Notes: generated by a model not told the origin, from the letters alone. A stretch of 64,000 nucleotides of DNA from Conchocele bisecta (GCA_029237695.1 CM055271.1:36824462-36888461); one strand, 5' to 3'; shown: positions 1-11,116, numbered from the stretch's first letter. Numbers and translations are program-made.

Positions 1-150
1 ATTACGGGTTTATGTTATTAGTTTAAAGGGGCGTGTCAGAATTAAAAAAAAAAAAAAAAAAATCTTAAACATAAAACGTGCTTTCATTATGGCCCTGTGT
101 AAAGTGGTTTAAATGAAGATATAATATGACGATACTATTTCTATTGTTAC

Positions 151-368
151 CCATATAGGTACATAAATATCGGGCTTCCTACAGTTTGTGTATCTTGTTC
201 AACAAGATAGATAATCTGATACCTATGTACCGCTCTCGGTGAAAATAGAAACAACCCAGCGGTCCTAGTATCCTCATATATTTTCAATTACACCACGTTA
301 CATATGGCCATGACGAAAACACGTTTCCATTTGTTAAAGTATTTGAAAAAAAATCCTGATATGCCCGT
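151..368 (+). repeat. Repeat FF
   Basis: ACATAA..ATC, TATCTTGTTCAACAAGATA hairpin, GAAACAACCCAGCGGTCCTA and AAAAATCCTGATATGC, shared with 17371-17576. Confidence 0.66.
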
Positions 369-370
369 TT

Positions 371-755
371 AATAAAAAGGTTTCGTGCCACATCACTGCA
401 TTCACATATATGTACTGTTTATCAGAAGTTGATCATGTGACCAGTTCACTAAGGTTGTGACTTCCCTCGGGAAATTTATCTACGGAAATTCGATAATTGT
501 CAGGATATTTCTGGTAGACATTTACATATACAGAACCACATGTATTCTATCATACGCAATGGTCTCTCGCAGAGTACATGTATGTTATGAACCTTCTTAA
601 TAATAACATCGTCCGAAATTATTATTCAAGTATACAAGGCGATCCCCGGCGCGTGTCTCACCCACGAACGTCACGGTCACCCGAATAATAATGTAAGGAA
701 GCTACTGGCGAAGCTTGGTAAAGATCCGACCTTCATGTACATGCTATGAGAAAGC
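371..755. other. No recognisable feature
   Basis: AT-rich sequence without ORF or repeat that I recognise. Confidence 0.5.
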
Positions 756-990
756 AGGGGGCCATTTCACTAAACGTCATACGACTAAGATGTTCGTAAG
801 TGAAAATTTATGATCGTCTGGAAATTTCAATTGGTGGATTTACATTTATTGAGCATAGGCTGCATATGCAGCCTATGCTCAATAAATGTAAATCCAATAA
901 TTGTTTACAACAAAAAAATGTTACTGTGAAATTCATAATTTTTCACTTACGAACATCTTAGTCGTACGAAGTTTATGAAATGGCCCCCTG
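756..990. mobile_element. Family A MITE (Harbinger-like)
   Basis: Family consensus: CWG, GGGGCCGTTTCACTAAAC, CGTACGACTAAAATGTTCG, a spacer, and a 60-bp perfect hairpin centred on GCTGCATATGCAGC, then the mirror image. Here the hairpin is 836-896. Flanks are CAG and CTG, so the duplication is imperfect. Non-coding. Confidence 0.8.
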
Positions 991-1088
991 TGTCCTACCC
1001 ATGGAGAAATGCGACATATTGAAGATGTACGTCCAACATTGTCGATGTCCATCCCGCCGGACTTGTGACCGCTATGTACACTTACAGT

Positions 1089-1456
1089 ACAGTGCAACCT
1101 CTCCACAACAGCCACCATTTGGAAGACGCAAAACTGGCTGTTGAAGAGAGGTGGCTGTTGTAGAGAGGTTAATGCTGAATTAAATTTGTCGTCTACTGTT
1201 TATTTATTTTCTTCGATAATTTTCAGCAAATACATGCTTTGGTAGCATTTTAGAATCATTTCCAATGGAAATGATTCTAAAGTGCTGTAAAAACATGTTT
1301 TTATTGAGAAAGAATGCAAAAGTAACAGCAGATGACAATGTTCGTGCTCAGCAGTATTATGATTACATATAGAAGAATCCATCCATTTGGGATATAAAAT
1401 AGCGGCTGTTACAGAGAGGGTGTTGTTATAGAGAGGTGGCCGTTCAGGGAGGTTCT
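1089..1456. mobile_element. pogo/Tigger-like MITE pair with GG hairpin between
   Basis: ACAGTGCAACCTCTCCACAA and GGTGGCTGTTGTAGAGAGG form a hairpin at 1089-1170; a second end GTTGTTATAGAGAGGTGG lies at 1420-1440. Between them is repeat GG, with the palindrome AATCATTTCCAATGGAAATG. Confidence 0.55.
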
Positions 1457-2191
1457 ATTTTACTTTCCTCTAGAGCGGTTGAGACAAAAAACTAGATAAT
1501 TTAGACAATGACTACAATATCCTCGAAAACGTGTCACCGAATGTCGGTAAAATCACAATCACAACTACATAGTATGTGCTTATAGTTGGTGTGTAGGTTA
1601 GCGAATACCAAATGGCACGAAATCGCCCAAGGGGTATGCAGAAGTAGTCCGGTATAAAACGTATAACAAATAATGTGGGCGTTTTGAGGTCACATACTCA
1701 GTTTTGCTTGCAAATCTTGATCTATTACTACCCAGTTTCACTTGAGGAACATTTTGGGGTACTTTTAACACCAGTTTTCAACATATTTGTAGCATTTAAA
1801 AGAAAACACTGAACCTGTTGGTCACGTGATGTAAACAGAGTTTCCGTGGCCAAAAATGTGTAAACAATATTGGGGGATATGACGAGGTTGGATTTTTCTT
1901 TCTTATAAGTAAGTGAACCTATTGTTATAATTCATGCAGAACAAGTACAGACTGGCTGCATGTCATGTACAAGTAGGTCCCACAGCATCCATACGAATAG
2001 TGAAAGTAGGAGAGACTGGCCTTATTGGATGCGATTCGGTGAAAGTATATATTAAACTAGTTGGTGTGTTCTAACCTGTATGACATATGAAACACAAACT
2101 TTCCCCATTTCAAAATGTCAGTTTATCTGTGCCGCATGATCTTTTGACCACATACATGGTCATATGTTTGCCGTATTGACGAGTATTCGTG
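1457..2191. other. No recognisable feature
   Basis: Unique-looking AT-rich sequence with no coding signal. Confidence 0.5.
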
Positions 2192-2430
2192 GCTGTGAAT
2201 GGAGAAAATTAGGCCTATGCTGTTTGCGACCAGTGTAGATCCAGATCAGCCTGTGCATCCGCACAGGCTGATCAGGATCTACACCGTTCGCCATTCCATC
2301 AGGGAAACACCTGGGATGCTTCTAACAAGCAATAGATCGTAGGCTACACCGATAGGTATCCGGCTACAGGAGTGTGCCGTTTGATCAAGAAGTACACAGG
2401 TCACAAATCCCATCAGCCCTATTTCTCCAG
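2192..2430. repeat. Repeat E: foldback with GATCAGCCTGTGC hairpin
   Basis: Left TGGAGAAAATTAGGCCTATG and right CCCATCAGCCCTATTTCTCC form outer inverted repeats; hairpin 2235-2284 has TGTGCATCCGCACA at its tip. Family seen at 8.4, 9.1, 36, 39.8, 53.4 and 57.5 kb. Confidence 0.7.
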
Positions 2431-2463
2431 TAAAAAAAATTCAGACACCTTGGGAGGTTTATG

Positions 2464-2849
2464 AAGTGGTACCTCTCAAAACCGGACACCCTGGGAGTTC
2501 CCCAGGGTGTCCGGTCTGGAGAGGTTCCATTGAATAATATGACGGTCTCAGAACTAAAACGTCCGTGCAGCAATGTATGAGCATGTGACACCTATCGATT
2601 GAGAGATCTGTACCTCTCCAAACGGAGCTCCATATGGTGTCCTGTTGGAGAGGTTCCACTGCATACAATGAAGGCCAACGAACTACAAAGTAGTGTATCA
2701 TTGAATGAGAGTGTCCCACCAATAACCCATGAATGCGTTGGTGATGTCAATCAAGGCGGATCTATGACATCCCGACAACAATGTGATAACCTGTGAGGTT
2801 TGTGGAGGGGAGTTACCCAGGGTGTCCGGTTGGGAGAGGTCCCACTGTA
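2464..2849. mobile_element. Cluster of three family C (pogo/Tigger-like) hairpins
   Basis: Hairpins at 2464-2532 (ACCGGACACCCTGGG / CCCAGGGTGTCCGGT), 2610-2661 and an end at 2814-2849. Family consensus: CAGTGGAACCTCTCTAAACC, GGACACC, mirror, TA flanks. Confidence 0.7.
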
Positions 2850-2910
2850 TACCATGACGAACAACAACTTACGTATAACAATATGCGAGTATGTCCCACC
2901 GATCGACAAT

Positions 2911-3244
2911 CAGGTGCATGATCACGTGGTTACAACAACAACAACGTCGCCCACTCCAAAGTAAGTATTATTTGATATTTTCTTTAATATGCAACGGATT
3001 TTGATGAAATATGGCGCATTTGGTGGTCTATGGAGTTTGGCACAGACTTGTGTTGTTTTTGCGAAGAATCGGAAACACGACAGAAGTGTGGGCGAAAATA
3101 CAGAGACCACCAAATGCAGCTTAACAAGACGCGTTTGATGCGCCATATTTCATCAAAATCCGTTACGTAATAAGGACACTATACAAGAATACGTACTTTT
3201 AATCGGTACTTGTTGTTGTTAGTAGCACGTGATCATGCACCTTG
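2911..3244. mobile_element. Family M foldback, 5-bp duplication ACAAT
   Basis: CAGGTGCATGATCACGTGG with (ACA)n left and CACGTGATCATGCACCTTG right, flanked by ACAAT both sides. Arms include TGGCGCATTTGGTGGTCTAT and TTTTGCGAAGAATCGG. Non-coding. Confidence 0.82.
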
Positions 3245-3424
3245 ACAATGTAAGCACTTTGTACGGGGATGTCAATCAATGCTGAACTATGATACCCCGA
3301 CAATAACGTGGTAACCGTTGACATGATGACATTAACCCCGATATACGCCAGGGCGATTTATAGCGCCGACGGCTAATTACATTACAGCCGGCGAGCAGTC
3401 ACTCCGACCGATCGCAGCTATGAA

Positions 3425-3796
3425 CAAATGTTACGACAGTAAACAATGCAAAAACAGTATTTTTTCAATAATATTAAATTATAGTAAAAGTTAAGAATGA
3501 GCCTTCTTTTTATTTCGTGAAATTTGGTCAAATTTTATTTCAAAGTGAAGTGAAGATGTCTATGGGAATTTCAGAGGAGGACATTTTTCTATTTTCAGAA
3601 ATATGGACGATTTTCAATATTTGTTTTCTTAGTTAGATAATTTCGAAGCTATCTATCTAGCCATATTTCGGAGTAAATTCTATTATTTTTCCTTTATTTT
3701 TGGCTCCTCCTCCAGCTCCTCCACCTCCTTTTCCCCATGTTAAATTCCCATAGACAAATCAGTGCTTAGTAATAAAACCATATTTGACCAAAGTTT
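3425..3796. mobile_element. Family N element, truncated
   Basis: AACAATGCAAAAACAGTATT, AGAATGAGCCTTCTTTTTAT and CCCATGTTAAATTCCCATAG match N; terminal CTGTCTG motifs are missing. Confidence 0.62.
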
Positions 3797-3867
3797 AGGT
3801 AGGTACAAAATCGCGTGGCTTGTCTCAGTTATACATACATGTACATGTACTTATAGGTTAAGACAAT

Positions 3868-4104
3868 TTCAACCCTCAGGAACTGGAATGGACTGTGATA
3901 TGCTAATGTTCCGACCAATCAAATGGTCACAAATGATTTTCAGATTCGTCCATTTATGAAAAGGTTGATTTTTGTTCTAAGAAATATGAAAATTACTTGC
4001 AAAAAGTGCAGATCCTGATGAGACGGCTCGTTACGAGCCGGTTCATCTGGATCTGCACTGTTTGCATAAACCACTATAGCGGGTTTTCGGGTTCAAAGGG
4101 TTAA
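3868..4104 (-). mobile_element. Family G piggyBac-like MITE
   Basis: Reverse orientation. Family consensus: TTAACCCTTTGAACCCG, CCCGCTATAGCGG, a hairpin AGTGCAGATCCAGATGAGCC mirrored around GGCTCGTAACGAGCC, AAATCATTTTGTGACCATTG and GGGTTGAAAGGGTTAA. Right TTAA is kept (4101-4104), left is TTCA. Confidence 0.78.
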
Positions 4105-4484
4105 GAAAATTTCAGCTAAATGTAACTGCATGTACATGCATTATGTGATGCATCGTAAATATTTATTCAGACGTCATTAACGGACTAAATCATACATTTT
4201 AATTTTTTTAACATTTTGCACAACTTGTTATGTACAAACTCACGTGACTTGTGTCATATGACCCTTTACATGACATCCAACGTTTATATTACGCGAAAGT
4301 GCATATTACATGTCCTAGGTTTGTTCCAGACACTATTTGAATTTTATTCATAAATGCCAGCGAGTTGTACAATGAAAATGCATTTACTGGGATTGGTGCG
4401 TCCCATAGGAGACAGAGCGCATAAAATTGTAATGATCCGTCGATGTTCTCTTGTCTGAATTTGCCAGATATAAATATACATGTA

Positions 4485-4568
4485 CACTGGAATCTCTCTA
4501 GACCGGACACCAATAAAATATACAGTGGAACCTCTCTAAACCGGACACCCAGAACAGGCATTATCATC
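4485..4568. mobile_element. Two family C left ends in tandem
   Basis: CACTGGAATCTCTCTAGACC-GGACACC (4485) and CAGTGGAACCTCTCTAAACC-GGACACC (4523), then the family C internal AACAGGCATTATCATCA. Confidence 0.66.
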
Positions 4569-4620
4569 ATAGGAATGAATGGCCTTTTTGTGGAATTTGT
4601 CGGGGTATAAACTTGGAAAA
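4569..4620. repeat. T repeat left-end fragment
   Basis: AGGAATGAATGGCCTTTTTG and CGGGGTATAAACTTGGAAAA match the T hairpin arm only. Confidence 0.6.
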
Positions 4621-4703
4621 ACCACTTTCACAATTGGCGATAAAAATAAACAATTGGCATAAAAATTACAATTTTCGAGAAATTTTTTTTTTTTTTTTTT
4701 TTT
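4621..4703. mobile_element. Family B internal fragment between T and Z repeats
   Basis: CCACTTTCACAATTGGCGAT and AATTACAATTTTCGAG followed by poly-T. Both termini are missing; it is fused to T on the left and Z on the right. Confidence 0.6.
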
Positions 4704-4704
4704 A

Positions 4705-4800
4705 CCCAGCCGTGGGTAAGCGTTTGCCGTGGCACGAGGGAACTGTTTGAATCCCAAGGCCGTAGGCCGCGGGTTCAAACAGTTACCGAGTTCCCACGAT
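4705..4800. repeat. Z foldback
   Basis: AACTGTTTGAATCCCAAGGC mirrored at the tip, with CCGTGGGTAAGCGTTTGCC at left. Also at 27105. Confidence 0.62.
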
Positions 4801-5199
4801 GTAACAATTAAAAATGTCTACGTCCATGCGGGGCTCCGTGCTTTATTTAAAGCCTTAGTTCACAGTTCACTATGCGACACACTGAACTGTCCTGAACACC
4901 ACGGAACCATGTCACTGCTCGTTTGTAACCTTATATAAGACGTCAGTAACCAATTTCCATAGCCAATCTCCCTATTTTGCTGAGCAATCTTACGAGATAA
5001 CACTCCTCCTCGTCGGATAACGTTATTATAGTATAAAAACTGTCTAACAATCCAGCCCACGAAGCGTTTTCATAACGATGAATTCTATCGAGGGCGACGA
5101 CATTCCGCTAAGTCTAAATTGGTTATCGAGTTTGGAGACGCAACAGAATAATTCTGGAAACAGCCATCAATATTAACCCTTACACCGCTATCTTAATTT
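4801..5199. other. No recognisable feature
   Basis: Short open frames only; no domain or repeat recognised. Confidence 0.5.
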
Positions 5200-5415
5200 G
5201 TTATATTGGTCTGCTGTTTATTTTCTATTTTCCATTGTTATCATCAAAAACATGCTTTGACAGCACTTTAGAACAATTTACAACATGCTTTGACAGCACT
5301 TTAGAACCATTGAAAATGATTCTGACGTGCTGTCAAACCATGTTTTTTATTGATAAATAAGGCAGTATATAAAAGCAACAGCAGACGACAAATGTTGCGT
5401 GTAGCGGTCTAAGGG
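5200..5415. repeat. Repeat GG
   Basis: CATGCTTTGACAGCACTTTA occurs twice here, with an inverted GACGTGCTGTCAAACCATG; related to 1190-1380. Confidence 0.6.
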
Positions 5416-5455
5416 TTAATTCATGGCTGTCTAAGGAGTCAGAATTGATCGTTAT

Positions 5456-5517
5456 TGGATTTACATTTATTGAGCATAGGCTGCATATGCAGCCTATGCT
5501 CAATAAATGTAAATCCA
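5456..5517. repeat. Isolated family A hairpin core
   Basis: A perfect 62-bp palindrome, TGGATTTACATTTATTGAGC to its complement, with tip GCATATGC, but without the family A termini. It sits between a GG repeat and an unrelated AT-rich region. Confidence 0.75.
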
Positions 5518-5597
5518 TCGTATTGTTTTGTTTATAGCCATACAAGTATATGAGGTTACCACGTGATGTGATTTTGTACCTTCGGACATCTGCTTAA

Positions 5598-5742
5598 TTT
5601 CTTGAAATACGTTTACAAAATTTACAATATTTTCCGCAAATGGCGCCAAAAGTTGCTAAAATTTTCAGAGTACATACGGAATTATTCAGCTTTTGACTTT
5701 ATTTATGAAAAATATTGTAAATTTTGTAAACGTATTTACCGA
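5598..5742. repeat. Repeat II foldback
   Basis: AAATACGTTTACAAAATTTA and its mirror TAAATTTTGTAAACGTATTT around TACATACGGAATTATTCAGC. Confidence 0.62.
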
Positions 5743-5763
5743 AGGTACACAATCACATTGCGT

Positions 5764-5809
5764 GTATCATATGAATCGTCTAGTCGAGACGGTTCATATG
5801 AGTGGTAAC
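5764..5809. repeat. H-type hairpin
   Basis: ATATGAATCGTCTAGTCGAG and mirror, ending GAGTGGTAAC. H family: ACCACTCARTTGAACCGTCT mirrored at CGNCG. Confidence 0.65.
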
Positions 5810-5966
5810 ATCATGTATTTTATTTTAAGATTTAAAAATACAAAAAACACATAAAGAAAATAGGTATTTTTTCACGAACCACTTCATAACTGTAATTGCA
5901 TTTTGCCTGTATTACACTTCAAAACATGGTTTCACAGCACTAATGGACTTGATTCTAAAGTGAAGC

Positions 5967-6198
5967 ACGAATTAACAATTCGTTCCCAAGAAATGACAAT
6001 TATTTCCCTCAATTTAACAATTCGTTCCCTCGAATTAACAGTTCGTTCCCACGATATAATAATTCGTTCCTTCGAAATAACAAATCGTTCCCGTGAATTG
6101 AGGGAACGAATTGTTAATTCGTGGGAACGGGAACGAATTGTTATTTCGTGGGAACGAATTGATAAATTGTGGGAACGAATTGTTAATTGTTAATTGCT
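5967..6198. repeat. Family I hairpin array (AATTCGTTCCC), no ends
   Basis: About six units of AATTCGTTCCCNCGANWTAAC in one direction meet five in reverse, giving a roughly 110-bp imperfect hairpin. Outer CGGAGCCCCGC termini are absent. Confidence 0.75.
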
Positions 6199-6202
6199 AA
6201 TA

Positions 6203-7083
6203 AGACTAGATGGCCGCGGCCTGCAAGTTGCGCCTTGGGGCGAGGCATGGACAATAAAAAAAGAGATATAGTAGACGGAAGTGCCGACTATATCGCTCTT
6301 TCCGCAAGCGGTCGGGACAAAAACTTTAACCAAAAATTTCAAAGTAATTAGACCTTGACATTGGGCACAGGGGCCGCACGGGAGCGGGGTAGAATGAAAT
6401 TATACATGAAGATAAACACCCATGTGAAGTTTCAAGGTAATGGGCAAAGCAGGTGCAGAGATATAGTACATGAAAAAACTTTAACCAAAAACGTTAACCA
6501 AAAACTTCAAAGTAATTTGACCTTGACATTGGGCACAGGGGCCGCACGGGTGTGGGGTAGAATGAAAATATGGATGATGATAAACAGGCATGGGGCAAAC
6601 AAGGTGCATAGATATAGTACATGAAAAAACTTTAACCAAAAACTTTATCCAAAAACTTCAAAGTAATTTGACCTTGACATTGGGCACAGGTGCCACACGG
6701 GTGGGGGTAGAATGAAAATATGGATGATGATAAACGCCCATGTGAAGTTTCAAGGTAATGGGCGAAGCAGTTGCAGAGATATAGTATAACGAAAAACATT
6801 AACCAAACAACTTTAACCAAAAACTTAAAAGTAAATTGACCTTGACATTGGGCACAGGGACCGCACGGGAGGGGGGTGAATGAAAATATAGATGATGATA
6901 AACACCCATGTGAAGTTTGAAGGTAATGGGCAAAGCAGTTGCAGAGATATTGTATAACGAAAAACTTTAACCAAAAAACTTTAACCAAAAACTTTAACCA
7001 AAAACTTTAACCAAAAACTTTAACCGGACATACGCCAAAGTACCGACTATATCGCGCTTTCCGCAAACGGGCGCGACAAAAAC
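6203..7083. repeat. S tandem array
   Basis: Four units of 150-168 bp (GACCTTGACATTGGGCACAG at 6351, 6519, 6670, 6838), each with AACTTTAACCAAAAA and GTGAAGTTTCAAGGTAATGG. It is bounded by CTTTCCGCAAGCGG repeats. ORFs over it are artefacts. Confidence 0.8.
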
Positions 7084-7528
7084 TATATTTATCCCGTCAA
7101 CACAGTGCGTATGTGCCGTGAAACACGGTGCCGTGAAACATTTTTGATATCCAGTCAATACTATTTTTGCATTTTACAGCCATTTGAAGGTGTTGACGGG
7201 ATAAATAGAATAGTAGGTTAGTGCCGTGAATGGGAAAAAATATCTGGCGCGGCACGGAAACGGGATGTGCTCGGCAGAGCCTCGCCCATCCCGTTTCCTG
7301 AGCCTTGCCAGATATTTTTTCCCATTCACGGCACTGACCTACTATTCTCTATCTATTTTCCTTATTTCTGAACCAAAGTATATGTTGTGACCACTCATTT
7401 GAACCGTCTCGGCGAGACGGTTCAAATGAGTGGTCACAACATATACTTCTGATGAGAAATAAAGAAATTCATGAGCGTTGCCGGATATTTTTTCCCATTC
7501 ACGGCACTAACCTACTATTCTCTATATA
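7084..7528. mobile_element. L element: two hairpins, with an H hairpin embedded
   Basis: Hairpin 1 (7088-7206): TTTATCCCGTCAACACAGTG with its mirror. Hairpin 2 (7207-7348): AGAATAGTAGGTTAGTGCCG, TGAATGGGAAAAAATATCTG with its mirror around GGGATGTGCTCGGCAGAGCC. Then H (7378-7448) and another L right end to 7528. Confidence 0.74.
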
Positions 7529-7805
7529 CGTCCCCTGTGCCGGGCTACGTAATCTAATGGTTTACAGTCTGCTTTTACCAAGTATGGGCTTGGGACATTA
7601 GTATAAAACATGTGTGACGCACAGTCAAGCTGTTGTCCTGAGGTAGATAAACAGATCAATGCTTTCATTTGCGATACTAAACACGAAGATACGTGTGCTG
7701 CAACAGTTGGTAAAACATTCTCATTGATATCATAGATAAATGGTAATGATAAACGTGACTGTAACTGGAAAACTGGAAAAATTGGGCTTATGGGATTGTG
7801 GTCTG

Positions 7806-8401
7806 CAGAGCTCCAGATAAGCTTTGTGTCTAACGCGTACTATACCAGGGATTCCGCTGGCCATCGCCACTTTCGCAATCGGCGCTAAAAATAAACAATT
7901 GGCGATAAAAAATTACAATTTTTCGAGAAAAATAATATAAAAAAAATCCTTTTTTTTTTTTTTTTTTTCGAAAATTGTAATTTTTTATCGCCAATTGTTT
8001 ATTTTTATCCTATTGGTTATTCCTTTTTCTTTTTTTTTTGTGTGATTTTTTTGATTTTTTCGAAGAGGTGATTTTTTGGTTTTCCCCAGCGGAATTTCTG
8101 CTATACCCCTGATTTCAAAATCATTGATTATTTTACCTTTACAAATTGGTTATTGATTGTCTTCATTACTAAATAGGGAACGAATGATAACAAATTTAAA
8201 CATTCACTTATTTGAGCTGCAAAATGCCAACACTCGGTGAATTTTCAACCTTATGACAGTATTTTCACTACTCAATTTGAAAATCAATGCGTATTTTCAC
8301 ATTGCTGTGCGTATTTTGTACTCCAACTTTTGATAATCAATGCGTATTCAGCTAAAATAGTTGCGTAACATACGCCAATATGCACCTTATCTGAAGCGCT
8401 G
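7806..8401. mobile_element. D'-type hAT-like MITE containing a nested B element
   Basis: CAGAGCTCCAGATAAGC at left, CACCTTATCTGAAGCGCTG at right, related to family D and to the copy at 49142-49499, which lacks the B insert. No coding capacity. Confidence 0.72.
7846..8100. mobile_element. Family B element, 6-bp duplication, empty site known
   Basis: CAGGGATTCCGCTGG...CCAGCGGAATTTCTG, flanked by CTATAC on both sides (7840-7845, 8101-8106). The sister D' copy at 49.17 kb has a single AATATACCCCC site, confirming insertion there. Interior: GGCGATAAAAAATTACAATT inverted around poly-T. Confidence 0.84.
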
Positions 8402-8428
8402 GGTCAGTAGTTCCTGCACGAATTGCAC

Positions 8429-8705
8429 AGTTATGTAGTCTGGTAACGGTCTATATACATGTATCTTGTTAGAAGCATCACGGGTGTATCATTGCTGGAA
8501 TGGTGAACAGTGCATATCCTGATCAGACTCTGTGGATGCACAGGCTGATCTGGATGTACACTAGTCACAAAACCCATAAGTCCAATATATCCTGTCAACG
8601 TCACATATTATATTACAATTTTGATACAATTTTAATGACATAATATGATAGATCCGAAATGATATTTGTTATGATTATAATGTTTGTTTGTTCGCTAACT
8701 TTGAA
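8429..8705. repeat. Repeat E copy with long tail
   Basis: GTGCATATCCTGATCAGAC, GGATGCACAGGCTGATCTGG, then a 100-base tail ending TTTGTTTGTTCGCTAACTTT. The same tail at 36.3-36.8 kb is split by a D element. Confidence 0.68.
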
Positions 8706-8856
8706 GTTTCAATTGATGTATTTACATTTATTGAGCTCAATAAATATAAATTCAATAATTGTTTACGAGAAAACGGTGTTAATGTGACATCTACAGACCA
8801 TTATAATTTTGTAAATACGAACATTTTAGTCGTACGAAGTTTAGTGAAACGCGCCC
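8706..8856. mobile_element. Half family A copy abutting a complete one
   Basis: Runs from a shortened hairpin core to the terminus GTGAAACGCGCCC, directly followed by the next A element at 8857. Its left side joins the tail of repeat E2, so the left half is missing. Confidence 0.7.
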
Positions 8857-9103
8857 CAGGGTCCCGTTTCACTAAACTTCTTACGACTAAAATGTTCGTA
8901 AGTGCAAAATTATGATAGTCTGTAAATTTCGCATTAATAATGTTTTCTTGAAAACAATTATTGGATTTACATTTATTGAGCATAGGCTGCATATGCAGCC
9001 TATGCTCAATAAATGTAAATCCATAAATTGAAAGTTACAGACGATATTAAATTTGAACTTACGAACATTTTAGTCGTAAGAAGTTTAGTGAAACGGGCCC
9101 CTG
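8857..9103. mobile_element. Family A MITE
   Basis: Complete copy, termini GGTCCCGTTTCACT and AGTGAAACGGGCCC, with hairpin core 8962-9022. Flanks CAG and CTG. Confidence 0.8.
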
Positions 9104-9240
9104 GTCTGCATATACATACGCACAGTTTGATCAGGATGTGCACATTAATGAAGCACGTGGTATTCTGCATATAGACCCGTATCAGTCTACAGGAGTGTGC
9201 TATTTGATGCGAGTGGTCACACATTTCTCCAGTCACATCG
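9104..9240. repeat. Repeat E fragment
   Basis: CAGTTTGATCAGGATGTGC, CAGGAGTGTGCTATTTGATG and GTGGTCACACATTTCTCCAG follow the E order. Confidence 0.6.
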
Positions 9241-9537
9241 ACATAGATTGTAAAATTGTCCAGTTATTTAGACTGTACATGTATGTGTATGTGGAAAGAA
9301 ATTTCTGTTAAAACGTGCATCCTACGTCAGTTTTAGCAGGTGCGCATACATGTAGGATTATGGGTACCGGAAGTACATGTACCTATATTCGACCGGTTGT
9401 TTATTTTATAGATGAGATCATATTTTCATCGTACATAAATAGCTATGTATTTCATGGCTAGGTGTACAATACAATTGTGTAGTGTCAATTTCTGAATTAT
9501 ATCTGTATATTTACTGGAACACGTCCATGAAAACATA

Positions 9538-9927
9538 CAACGTGCATGATCACGTGGTACTAACAACAACAACAAGTACCGATTTAAAGTACGTATTCTT
9601 GTATAGTGTCCTTATTACGTAACGGATTTTGATGTAATATCAAATGTGTCTTGTTAAGCTGTATTTGGTGGTCTCTGAATCTTCGCCCAACCTTCTGTCG
9701 TTTTTGCGACGAATCGATTTCCGTGTCTCCGACATGGAAATCGATTCTTCGCAAAAACGACATAAGTCTGTGCCAAACTCCCTAGACCACCAAATGCAGC
9801 TCATGAAGACGCGTTTGCTTCGCCATATTTCATCAAAATCCGTTGCATATTAAGGAAAATATCAAATAATACTTACTTTGGAGTGGGCGAATTTGTTATT
9901 GTTGTAAACACGTGATCATGCACCTTG
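9538..9927. mobile_element. Family M foldback, 5-bp duplication ACATA
   Basis: CAACGTGCATGATCACGTGG left, CACGTGATCATGCACCTTG right; ACATA at 9533-9537 and 9928-9932. Centre ATCGATTTCCGTGTCTCCGA with its mirror. Confidence 0.84.
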
Positions 9928-10284
9928 ACATATCTCCCGACCAGTCTATCATTCCATAGATTTGCCGATCCAATAACGGACTAAACGCCATTCGGACAAG
10001 GGGAAAACAACAATTTCGTAATACGGAGGGATGGTATGCTTTAAAATAATCAATAGTTGAGACAGACCGACAATACTGAATCACGCCTGACGTACTGCTA
10101 TGTCTGTGTATGGGTGGAATGTATGAATCGATACGATTGTAACACGCAAACAGGTCGAATAAATACGGCGAATGAATGATAGAACATCGTAGTCAATCCA
10201 CACCGCAGACTGGAAACAACAGAGGCGGTAATACACGTACATGTACATGCAATATTTGGCCTTGGGCCGATTTTCAAAATGTAA
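9928..10284. other. No recognisable feature
   Basis: Unique-looking sequence between M and N elements. Confidence 0.5.
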
Positions 10285-10556
10285 CTTTGTTTTCTTAGTT
10301 AGATAATTTCCAAGCTATCTAGCTAGATTTCAGAATCAATTTCCAAATTTTTATTCTACTCCTCCTCCAGGTTCTCCACCTCTTTTCTCCACATGTTAAA
10401 TTCCCATAGAGAACTCATTTTTCGTAATAACATCAATATTTCACAAAAGAATGCTCATTCTTAAATTTTGATAAAATGCAATATTTTCAAAAGAAATATT
10501 GTTTTTGCATTGGGGATATGGCCGTAACATGTGGGCAGGTTTCGTGAAACAGACAG
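10285..10556. mobile_element. Family N element, left end missing
   Basis: Right end GGGCAGGTTTCGTGAAACAG-ACAG followed by TA; interior TCCAGGTTCTCCACCTC and CATGTTAAATTCCCATAG. Confidence 0.68.
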
Positions 10557-10703
10557 TAGGCTGACATTTTGAAAGGTCTTCCTTACCAGAGGGGAATATA
10601 CCGACAAACCTATCGATCCGTGTCTCTGGTGTCCGTAAGCCAACACTGAGTGGCTGGATGCTGATGAGTGATAGCAACACATCTAGAGTCCACTGAATAA
10701 AGA

Positions 10704-10776
10704 TTAAGGGCAATTATGTATTGACCTATTTTTCCTGGAGGCCAGGAAAAATTGGTCAATACATAAGTGCCCTTAA
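10704..10776. repeat. Single hairpin
   Basis: AGGGCAATTATGTATTGACC and mirror; arms about 35 bp with tip TGGAGGCCA. Confidence 0.8.
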
Positions 10777-10882
10777 TTACTCACAGATGCTTGGAAACCT
10801 TCCGCAGCCTGAACTATTTCCAATGGTGGAAGCCCATGGGATGGTATTATGGTTGCACAGAATACCATGGAGAAAGTCACTA

Positions 10883-11116
10883 CTGTCTGTTTCACGAAAC
10901 CTACGCAAATTTTACGGCGATATAAACAATGCAAAAACAGTATAATTTTCTATAATATTAAATTTTATCAAAATTTAAGAATGAGCCTTCTTTTTATTTT
11001 TTGAATATCTGCCCAGTAGTTCTGAAATTCTACAAATTTCCCAATGTTAAATCCCCATAGACATCTGCATTGTTTATATGGCCGGAACAAATTATCAGGT
11101 TTCGTGAAACAGACAG
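10883..11116. mobile_element. Family N MITE with TA duplication
   Basis: CTGTCTGTTTCACGAAACC left, GGTTTCGTGAAACAGACAG right, TA at 10881-10882 and 11117-11118. Short internally deleted copy. Confidence 0.82.
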
